A DNA stretch of 64,000 nucleotides from assembly GCA_036873135.1 (NCBI GenBank), contig JAPTYO010000004.1:39527105-39591104 (forward strand). The letters are read 5' to 3'. The notes below the pieces were generated by a model, which saw nothing but the letters and a program-made list of their open reading frames with translations, was not told the origin of the DNA and did not search any database. A program made the position numbers and the translations under genes. The DNA is from Clarkia xantiana subsp. parviflora (Eukaryota; Streptophyta; Magnoliopsida; Myrtales; Onagraceae). Within the stretch, counting starts at the first letter, position 1, and every line of letters begins with the position of its first letter. This document shows positions 45,628 to 54,527 of this stretch, one piece after another.

Positions 45628-45671
45628 CGTGGGCTCCCAATTACGGCGGCCCATAGTTCTAATGCTTACAG
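45628..45671 (-). repeat. Truncated 3' LTR of element D with polypurine tract
   Basis: Only the terminal 44 bp survive (GGGCTCCCAATTACGG... to ...ATGCTTACA). They differ at only a few positions from the end of the solo LTR at 44816-45400. They are followed by the tract GCTCCCACTCGCCGG, plus strand. The other ~540 bp are deleted. Confidence 0.8.
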
Positions 45672-46780
45672 CTCCCACTCGCCGGAATTGGAGGGTGCTT
45701 ATTAATATGTTGTACTCCAACACATCTGCATTTGGTCTTTGATCCAATCCCTGCTCCGAATAGATCATACAAGGTTTGCCGTGCGACCGGCGGACACGAC
45801 GGGCATCGTGCAACTCATCTGTTAGGAGTGTTGTAGCGCCTACGGAACGTTGATTCCTCATGTCTAAGTAACCCGTGAAAATAAAGTGCCGCGCTGTATC
45901 CTAGGTCAACTGTCATTCTCCAATTGCCCAGTTTCCACATATGAATACTCTTAAGGGCATGCGTACAAGTATTCACAACTTTGCAACTAATGTCAGGTTG
46001 GTGGCCACCTTGTGAATACATGAGTCGGAGAATTACATGTGTACTTGACCATCCCCATTTCTCACACCCTTAGTCAAACCCAACCGGTTTCCAAAGACGT
46101 GGTCACTTGGCCTTTTTTTTTTTTTCAGCACTGCGCTCATACGCCTGGAAGCGAACATTGAGCCTGATATTAGGTATGAGTTCTGAGTCCGTGAGGATAC
46201 TTTTGGATGCTTCTTCATATAGCATCCGAGATCAGCCACATGCTAAAGATGAAGAAGTTTTTGCCCATCCAAATCTCGTGGATTCTAACTAGCAAAACTT
46301 AGCCTAACCCCGTGGTCGAACATGTCACGCCTAGTATGAAGCACGCGTCGATAGCTTAACCTGAGTTTAGTTAGGAAGTGGGAAATTTCATATGCCATCG
46401 CATATTCGTCATCTGGCCCTGAATGTGGTTTTATTACGAAAAATTTTCGTAATGACGATTTGCAGAACTTAGATCATATTGTGTTACTCCGTAAACCAAA
46501 TGATCGTTCTGCTTAACCAGGTTTGCCACCATGGTTCTTAGCCAATCTTGATATAATGGAGATCCTCATCTCCGTCAAGACGGCCGAGCCTGTGTGACGA
46601 GGCTTCCACATTCGACATTATTTTATTTTGGAGGTCAACCCTCCTATGGCTATTTTATCGACCGTAAAAATCCGATGAAATTTTAAAAATTATGACGTCG
46701 TAAAAATCATAAACACAAATAGCAATTCTTTCATCAAAGTTTCAAAAGTTGTAATCACGATACAAGCTACATAAACTCTA
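45672..46780 (-). other. 3' untranslated region of element D
   Basis: No gene. It shares blocks with the 3' regions of F, E and E2 (for example GGTTGGTGGCCACCTTGTGA near 45,993). Confidence 0.6.
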
Positions 46781-48092
46781 CGGCGTGCCAATATTTTAAC
46801 ATGCTTTTCGAAAACATCCCTGCGTAAAGGTTTAGTTAATGGATCGACCATCATACTTTCAGTAGAGAAGTATTTTAATGTGATTACTTTGTATGTTCGT
46901 GGCTTCTCCTCTGTCCTTCATCTCAAATACAGATGCCAGCCAGGACTTTGATTCATTCATGTAACTCACACCATTCACGGCAACAAATATGTCATCTAAA
47001 TAAAATGTCAAGATGACATACTTAGACTCGGAAGTCTTCATGTACACCATGGATCCTCGTGAAGATTCACGAATCCATTTCCAACGATTTCCTCGTGGAA
47101 TCTGCGGTACCATTTTCGTGATGATTGTTTAAGACTATATATAGATATTTGGAGTTTACAAACTTTTCTTTCGTTGCCAGGAGTAATAAAACCCCACGGC
47201 TGCTCCATACAGATCTCTTCCTCCAGGTTTCCGTGGAGGAATGCAGTCTTAACATCCATTTGGTGCAACTCTAGATCGAGGCTTGCAACCGAGGCCAAAA
47301 TAGCCCTGATTGTGGTGTAACACACAGTCGGTGAGTATGTCTCAACAAAGTCCGCTCAGTGAAGTTGGGTATAACATTTCGCAACGAGTCGAGCTTTGTA
47401 TCGCTCGACAACTCCATCAGCAGTGAGTTTCAGTTTTAGAACCCACTTGGCACCTATTTCTCTGCGGTAAGCAGACAAATCAACTAAAGACCATAACTAT
47501 TAGCTTTCATAGAGGTGATTTCATCATCCATTCTTTCGCTTGAGGTCCATCCATAGTTTGTTTAACCGTTACCGGTTCATCAACCGAAGTGAGGGTGAAC
47601 AATTTACCTCTTTCGATGGGATACTTTTTAGGAGAAGTTCGTTGCCTTAGACTACGTCTAGGCTCGTTAGTCCCATCTTGATCTTGAACTACGCTCCCAC
47701 TAGGAATAATGCTTGTTATCGGTGCAATACTCCCACTGGAAACAAGAGCGCTACTTGAACTTTCACCAACAAATTTTCTTGGACGACCTCTCGGTCTCGA
47801 ATTTCCACCTCTGAGGTTAATTCCACGGTTATGATGACCGGGAACCGAGTTAGTCGTACCACTCCCACTGGGTACAGTAGGTAGTTGAGGTAAAATTGGA
47901 TTTTCATCCATTGGTTCAGTAACATGATCATCAAGTCCGACTTGATTCGCACCTGCACCAACAGTGATCTGGGTGGTTGGATTGACTCCTCCCACTGGAT
48001 TTATTATGAAGATGTCCCCATCTTCATTTACCATATCGTTCACTTGTGTTGCTGTCTCAAATCTCCCACTCGAAGCGAGTGGGACCTGATCA
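46781..48092 (-). pseudogene. RT and hinge of element D, internally deleted
   Basis: Hinge (48092-47507): SGRFETATQVNDMVNEDGD, GRPRKFVGE and QRTSPKKYPIERGKLF. RT in shifting frames (47345-46895): QMDVKTAFLHGNLEEEICME, SLKQSSRKWYRRFHEEI and FYLDDIFVAVNG (catalytic YLDD at 46991-47002). Right after KDRGEATNIQ, coding jumps to the last part of RNase H (FSTESMMVDPLTKPLRRDVF). About 750 bp that element E has between these points are deleted, with the junction near 46,890. The copy is inactive. Confidence 0.8.
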
Positions 48093-48097
48093 TCATT
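48093..48097. other. Target-site duplication of element B, left copy
   Basis: ATCAT directly before the LTR. The identical ATCAT is at 58669-58673. It shows that element B inserted intact into element D. Confidence 0.9.
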
Positions 48098-48397
48098 GTT
48101 AGGTTCCGGGATTTGGGTCAACGGGTGGTCGGCTCAAATCTCGTTCCTCACTGGAGGGGTGGATGATCCGGTCCTCTCGAGTTGCCCTGTCTTAGTTTGC
48201 GTCCTTCCTTCTGTCGCTTCTCTTCTCCTTGCGCCCTGCAGAAGGGGCAGTACCAGACACAGAGAGGGGGGGTGGTGCCTGGTGAACCCTCTCCGATGCC
48301 TAAGTCAGTATCGTTTTTAGAGAGATAAAACTAGAGAGATGTCAGAGCAAAATAATCCAAATTGCCAAGATGTCCAAATGAATAGTGGAGGTGGGGT

Positions 48398-48406
48398 ATT
48401 TATAGG
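48398..48406 (-). promoter_or_regulatory. TATA box of LTR B (3' copy)
   Basis: CTATAAATA on the minus strand. The same motif lies at 58130-58138 in the 5' LTR, where it would drive the element transcript. Confidence 0.6.
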
Positions 48407-48548
48407 CAACGGTGTCATTAAGGTGGCTTAATGAAATCGTTAACCTTTAAACACAGTTAATTAACCTTTAAACACGTAATTAAGACCTTAGGATACGGAG
48501 AAGATAGGCGGAGTAAACCGAGTATGGGAGTCCACAAGTGGTGTCGGG

Positions 48549-48753
48549 GCCCTTGGGGGGAAGGGAAATCCGACCCCCAAGGGTAGGGGTTGGGTGAGGG
48601 CACCCAACCCCTCCTAGGGAGGATGGGGTTGGCCAACCCCTCCTAGGGAGGATGGGGTTGGCCAACCCCATCCCTCCTAGGAGAGATCGGGTTGGCTGAC
48701 CCGATCTCCCCTAGGGGAGGTCGGGTGTGGCCACCCAACCTCACCTAGGTGAG
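48549..48753. repeat. Cluster of palindromes in LTR B
   Basis: Consecutive hairpin-forming units, several centred on CCTAGG: GGGGTTGGCCAACCCC (48625-48640, perfect), TCCTAGGGA and CCCTAGGGG cores, arms GAGATCGGGT/ACCCGATCTC around TGGCTG, and CACCTAGGTG. The homologous cluster in the other LTR (58284-58491) has a different number of units. Confidence 0.75.
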
Positions 48754-48907
48754 TTTGCCTCGGCCGGACGATCGCTTTGGCCTCGTCCGAGCCGTTGATG
48801 TTCTCGCGAAGCGTTCGGGTTGAAGTTTCGATTTACAATCGTTAATGGGATGATAAAAATACAACGGTTCGGAAGTCAACGGGTTCAAATTGGGCGTATA
48901 TCCATCA

Positions 48908-48921
48908 CATGCCCCCGAGTC
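48908..48921 (-). other. Polypurine tract of element B
   Basis: Minus strand GACTCGGGGGCATG directly before the 3' LTR. Element C has a matching CTCGGGGGCAAG. Confidence 0.75.
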
Positions 48922-50408
48922 AACCAATGGCCTAACCCTTGATTGACTCTATTTTAGGATGGTATGATACGCGCAATTTGAAACCGGGGTTTTACCTTTC
49001 GTCTGAATGTTTGCTCACCCATGGATGCGTGTCTCCGACCCTTCTCCCTGCCTTATGAGATAGAGGAGTTGTAAACGTTAGAGTAGCGCGGACGTGTGCC
49101 TAAGCACGCGTCCGTCTGAGGTGGGAGTAATAAATCTATCTTTGCTACCGGCGTATACTTAAAAAATTCACACTCGCATAGGGACACAATACAAATGCAA
49201 CTAAGTAACTTACGCTTCAAATTCGTGCCGGGATTCTATCTAAGTGAGGAAAAATTTAATTTTGGCCAAATTTTTTTTTCTAAGTATGTAATGCTCAAGA
49301 ATAAACCTAACTTGATAGTTTTTCTAAGTATGGAGATATACTTAGCCATAGTTGAAAGGGATAAAAATGATGGTTTTTCCTTGGCCCTTAGATCTCATTT
49401 AAAGATAGATGGAGGGTGGTGATTAAAACCCTTTAAAAAACCCTATCATCTTTTCCATATAGAGGAGAGTTGGAAAAATACCTTAGTGAGTCACCATAGC
49501 CACCATCTTCCCTCTTTACTCACCCTTGGAGAGCAAGAAAAAATTGAGAGCACCCCCAAGGTAAGGACCGGCCAAAATTCCGGCGAGAGACACGAAATTC
49601 CGGCCAGCAGCTCCGGCGGGAGGAGGTCCAGCTGAAGACGACGGCACTGTTCCAAGCGAACGGCGACGCGACCCCCGGCGGACGACGACCCACGACGACG
49701 CGGAGCACGGCTGAGGCAGCGGGAGCCTCCATTCGCGACGGCGAGGTCTTCTGTGGCTACGGCGGACGGCTACGGCGGCGGAAAGGACGGGGCTAGGCGA
49801 AGCTCGACTCCGGCGGCGGGAAAATCGAGGCTCCGGCGGGGGACTGATTCCGGCGGACTTCAAAATTCAACTTCCGGACCCGTTTATCACATCGGGTCGG
49901 GTTTTCCGAAGGTCCATCCTTTTCCTTTCCGTTATCGCGTAAAACGTCGATTCTTGAATTGTTGATACTTGATTGCCGATGCTTGATTGCCGATGTTTGA
50001 TTGAATGTGGGATTGCCGTGGATAGCCGTGGTGGATTTGAAATTTTTTTTGCCGGTCGTCCGGATGTAGTTTCTTGTCCGATTGGACTATCCCGGTTTTG
50101 AATTTGATGTTGTATCGCCGTTGGTGTGTTAATCTTCGTTGGAGGGCGTAACGGTAATTTTGCCCAAAACCCGACTTTAGGCTTGGATAAAATTATTCAA
50201 TTTGGTTGTCGTGGTGTCCTTGGCTCATGTTGACTATCTTTGCTGGGTGTCTTTGGATCTTTGGTCGTTGTCGTTGGTCGGGTGTCGGAGTATTTCCGGT
50301 TCTTCGGAAATTTTTCTTGTCTTGATATTTGTCGTGTCGTGGCAGGTACTGTATTCCTGGTAGTGTCCGCGCACACAGACTCTACAGAGGCGTCGCATCC
50401 TCCGAAGG
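48922..50408 (+). other. Non-coding stretch with the likely 5' end of the antisense gene
   Basis: No RT or integrase remnant is visible. A weak TATA-like CCATATAGA lies at 49456-49464. About 100 bp downstream, a strong splice donor AAG|GTAAGG (49561) suggests a 5' untranslated exon and a long first intron ending in an acceptor near 50,345 (GTGGCAG). The segment 49,570-49,860 is GC-rich and repetitive (CCGGCGG-type), and open frames there are compositional. The transcript start is inferred only. Confidence 0.4.
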
Positions 50409-52804
50409 ATGAGTGAGTTCCTTTTCTCTTCCTTTTTGGTCGCATTACTTCCTTTCCTATTGCTAGCTTAGTATCGTGATCTTCGTTGGGGTGTTAGTCG
50501 AAACTTGATTCGAACTTTGGGATTTCCTGCTACCTTTGCCTTAGGTCTCGCTACCCTGTCGGAGAACCATCTCACTAGGTCCGATTACAATGAGCACGTT
50601 ACCTTAGGAGATATCTGTCCCCTAGATGAGCCTCTGTATCCTTTTCTCCCCTCCTTGGGGAATACTCGCGAGACGGTGACGGAGCCTCCTAGAGGGAAGG
50701 TCGCCGTGTACCCCTCCCAGATTCGATTTGGGTTGAGGTTGCCTTACTGTGATGACCTCATAGAGTTGAGCAGGTTCTTCAGGATTTCTCCTGTGAACCT
50801 TGCCCCCAGTGCCCTCCGTGTCTGGGTGGGCTTCCGGGTGTTGTGCCATTGGTACTCCTGGAAGTACTCCCTCGTTCTGTTCCGATGTTTCTACCGGTTC
50901 CAATACCAGACGAAGGTGGGGTTTGCGAGTTTCGTAACTCGCCATCCGACCTTCAAGGATCCCCGATTTGCTGATTTCGGGTTGAGTGGGGTCGAGTGGG
51001 ATACCTCTCTCCGCTTCGTGGCCCGGAGTGACAACTCGGCCAGTCACTGGGCTAAGCATTACTTCTTCATTACGGATCGATACGTCACTTGGTCGGTCTT
51101 GAATGAGGATCGGTCCGATGGTTGGCCTGCTTTCGGGGAGTTCTCTTCAGTTGATTTAGAGACTATGAAGATCATTCATGAGAGCAACAGGACCCGGTCA
51201 TACTGCCCCGTGTCCTTAGTGACTGAGACGGATCTTTACGAGGCCGGGATCAGTTTGACTCCTGACTCCGGGGGTTCGGTATGTCACTTGGTCTTCCCAT
51301 CTTTATTTACCTTCTGCTCTTCCTTTGTAGGTTGGTTTCATGGAAAAACCTATAACGTGCAGGGAGCCCCTGTTGATCTGAGCAAGAGGAAGGCTCCTTC
51401 TAGTTCCACTCTGAAGAAATCCCCCATGCCTGGGAAGAAGGCTGGGGCCTCTGGTATGCTTCCTCCTATTTGCTTCTTTATGGTATAGCTTGTGTTTTCC
51501 TTATCTTGTTTTTCTTATATTGCTAGGGCGCTCCCCTTTGGTGACCGAGAGGGTCGTCTCCGTAGGCAGAGACTCTGGACCTTCCAAGTCCAAGCCGCGG
51601 AGATCTGATTCTGAGGCCGGGGCCTCGGCTGCTAAGAGGAAGAAAGCTGCGGATCCTGCTTCGCCTACTGCTCGTCCTCCGACCCTATCTCGTGATAAGG
51701 AGATGGTGGTCGAAGAGGTGCCTTCCCTGGCTGACAAAGGGAAGCGACCTGTTGGTGGTGGTTCCCCTGCCCCCCAGCCGAGGGCACGGTCCTCAGGTAT
51801 GATCTCTACCTTGTTACTGATCCTTCTATGTTTAAATTTTCCTTTGACTTGCTTCGCTTGTGTAGGTGGGCCTCCGAATTTAAGTCGGAAGGATTTCGCG
51901 CGTCTTACTGATGAAGATGTTATTGGGTCTGAGTGGACTCCTTTCGCTGGTTTGAAGGAGTTCCACCTTGATAGCAGCTCCTCTTTGCGGACTCCTGAGG
52001 TTGGCGTCCGCGTACTCCGCGGTGCCATTCCCCCTGGCGATCGTGTTGCTCAGCCCAAGTCTCCTGGAGAGACTCGGCGCTTTGTTCAGGGTGTACTCTC
52101 TCGTTATGCGCCTGTGAGTTGTTCCTTGCTTTCTTCTTTATACTTTCATATTGGTTGTCTTTCGGTTACTCACCCCTTGTTTTAATTGTTAGGGTATGTC
52201 TGACATGGTGAACATGTCATCACTCGTGCTCGAGTTATCTGACGAGAAGAAGACCCTTGAGGACAGCCAGGTCTCTCTCAAGGCGGAGCTCGCCACTGCT
52301 GCTGAGAAGGCGCGCTTATCTGATTTGAAGATGCAGGAGCTTCGGGACCAAGTGTCCTTGCTTGAGACTACCGTGGGTAGTTTACGTCGGGAGGCTGAGA
52401 TTGCATCTTCACTCCACTCTGAGGAGTTGCGGAAGTTGGAGGCTAGGTGCCGGGCAGAGGAGAGGACTGTCGCAGTGTCTGAGTACAAGGCTTCCTCTGC
52501 CTTCACTGCTGATTATAGCGCGCGTCTCACTCAGGAGATGAACCAGTTTGGTGAGTATCTGGTTGATCACATTTTCCGCATTGATCCTCAGTTTCCAGTT
52601 GGTGACCTTGGTGACTTCGGGCCATACGCCACTGGCTACATGGCTGTTCTGAGGGGTCAGGCTGCTGTTGCAGACGAGCCTGCCCCTACACAGGTGGATG
52701 CTACACCTGTGGAGATCGGTACTTCAGACTCCTCCTCTTCAATCATTTATGCCGGTGGTTCAGCTTCAGGGGGTGAGGGTGACTCTTCCGAAGGTTCTGA
52801 TTGA
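50409..52804 (+). CDS. Antisense gene of element B: PF04195-like coiled-coil protein
   Basis: Six coding segments give one frame of 661 codons: 50409-50412, 50545-51273, 51331-51453, 51527-51796, 51866-52113 and 52193-52804. Donors and acceptors are GT/AG (first donor GTGAGT). Phases agree at every junction. The 57-bp second intron (51274-51330) is in frame and may be retained; its donor is weak. The N-terminal half (VAVYPSQIRFGLRLPYCDDL, LSRFFRISPVNLAPSALRVW, FRVLCHWYSW) resembles the 'putative gypsy type transposon' domain PF04195. The middle has a nuclear-signal-like KRKK. The C-terminal part is a coiled coil (LELSDEKKTLEDSQ to EELRKLEARCRAEER) with an acidic Ser/Gly-rich tail. It points towards gag on the other strand. 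Antisense extra ORFs are known in Tat elements; function unknown. Confidence 0.75.
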
Positions 52805-53187
52805 TGTGTTTACATCATGCTATCTTTGTATATATAACTATGCTCCTTCTCCCCTTTAATGGGTTGAGTGTCTTTTGAGATTGTGGTGGTGTTTGTTGTT
52901 ACTTTCCTTTGTCGCATTATGTTGTTGACTACGTGGTTTGCTTGCCTTTACATTGGTGCTTCTCATGCTTTTGTATATATCCCTTTGATTATGGACTCTT
53001 CTCTTGGTGTGTTTCCTTTACTTATTCTTCTTTCGTGTTTTCCTTCATGTCATACCTGCTATTTCATCAAGAAAAAACATTATGTGTTCTTCATATCACT
53101 TTACTTTGAGATTACTTTCTCCTTGGATCCTTCTGAGCATGGTGCGATGATCTCTTCTGATACCCTTTAAATGGTATACATGGTACT
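52805..53187. other. 3' flank of the antisense gene
   Basis: T-rich sequence with short chance frames. It probably contains the 3' untranslated region and polyadenylation region of the antisense transcript. No clear AATAAA in the first 60 bases. Confidence 0.4.
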
Positions 53188-53783
53188 GTTAGACCAAAGA
53201 TACGCTCTTGGTGGGCGTTGAATCTGATCACGAGACAGGCTCTCGGAGGGCACTTAACGTTTCGCAGGATAGGCTCCCGGAGGGCACAGGTTAAACCAAA
53301 GATACGCTCTTGGTTGGCGTCGAAACTATTCGCGAGACAGGCTCTCGGAGGGCACTTAACGTTTCACAGGATAGGCTCCCGGAGGGCACTTAACGTTTCA
53401 CAGGATAGGCTCCCGGAGGGCACAGGTTAAACCAAAGATACGCTCTTGGTTGGCGTCGAAACTATTCACGAGACAGGCTCTCGGAGGGCACTTAACGTTT
53501 CACAGGATAGGCTCCCGGAGGGCACATGTTAGACCAGAGATATACTCCTGGTTGGCGTCGAAAACTGTTCACAAGACAGGCTCTCAGAGGGCGCTTAACG
53601 TTTCACAGGATAGGCTCCCGGAGGGCTCAGGTTAAACCAGAGATATACTCCTGGTTGGCGTCGAAAACTGTTCACGAGACAGGCTCTCGGAAGGCGCTTA
53701 ACGTTTCACAGGATAGGCTCCTGGAGGGCTCAGGTTAGACCAAAGATACGCTCCTGGTGGGCGTCGAAGCTGGTAGTTTGAAA
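53188..53783. repeat. 102-bp tandem array of element B
   Basis: Units start at 53188, 53290, 53426, 53528, 53631 and 53734 (partial), each beginning GTTA(G/A)ACCA(A/G)AGATA. Unit length is 102-103 bp, except one of 136 bp with an extra 34-bp block. Each unit contains three related cores at about 34-bp spacing: GATACGCTCTTGG, GACAGGCTCTCGGAGGGC and GATAGGCTCCCGGAGGGC. The repeat therefore grew from a 34-bp ancestor. Frames translated here are artefacts. Confidence 0.9.
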
Positions 53784-54285
53784 TCTACCTCAAGATACGC
53801 TCTTGGGGGCGTCGAATCTGGTAGTGTTTTTTCTACCTCAAGATACGCTCTTGGTGGCGTCGAATCTGGTAGGTTGCAAATCTACCTCAAGATACGCTCC
53901 TGGGGGCGTCGAAATTCGTAGTTTTTGGAAACCACTCTCAAGATACGCTCTTGGTGCGTCGAAGGTCGTAGTGTAATAACTACTCTCAAGATACGCTCTT
54001 GGGAGCGTCGAAGGTCGTAGTATGAACACTACTCTCAAGATACGCTCCTGGGGGCGTCGAAATTCGTAGTTTTTGGAAACCACTCTCAAGATACGCTCTT
54101 GGGGGCGTCGAGGGTCGTAGTATGAATACTACTCTCAAGATACGCTCCTGGGGGCGTCAAAATTCGTAGTTTTTGGAAACCACTCTCAAGATACGCTCTT
54201 GGGGGCGTCGAGGGTCGTAGTATGAATACTACTCTCAAGATACGCTCTTGGGGGCGTCGAGACTGTCGTTGACTTGAAGTCATAT
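53784..54285. repeat. 49-51-bp tandem array of element B
   Basis: Ten units with CAAGATACGCTC(T/C)TGG starting at 53791, 53839, 53888, 53939, 53987, 54036, 54087, 54136, 54187 and 54236. From 54036 on, 51- and 49-bp units alternate, forming a 100-bp dimer. The core GATACGCTCTTGG...GGCGTCGA is shared with the neighbouring 102-bp array, so both have one origin. Confidence 0.9.
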
Positions 54286-54527
54286 CTGTGTAAGGATAAC
54301 ATCATGATTATATCACCACATTCATTGGAAAGTGCCTTTGAAGGAAAACTTACTCTCTTAAGAGTGTTCATGTTTTCTGTACATGTGGGGTGCCTTGGGT
54401 GGGTCAAGACACCCTTTGGAGGAAAATAAAGATAGTTGTAGAGTTGGAGGGACTTCGTGAGTTCTCCTTCTCAAAAGTTGTTTTAAAAACTTGGAAAGCT
54501 TGAACATGTAAAGTGCTAGATATGAAA

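Larger units (their letters stand above)
48098..48907 (-). repeat. 3' LTR of element B
   Basis: 810 bp, plus strand TGTTAGGTTCCGGG...GTATATCCATCA. Nearly identical to 57825-58668. The length difference comes from repeat-unit gains and losses in the palindrome cluster (48549-48753), a G run, and a GGCCGGACGA(T/G)CGCTTTGGCC block present once here and twice in the other LTR. Confidence 0.95.

Noticed and set aside
49516..49863. Arg-rich minus-strand frame of 115 codons
   Set aside because: The region is GC-rich and repetitive, so frames stay open by composition. It is more likely the 5' intron region of the antisense gene.
53218..54407. Several short frames on both strands
   Set aside because: They are translations of the 102-bp and 50-bp tandem arrays; periodic peptides only reflect the repeat.
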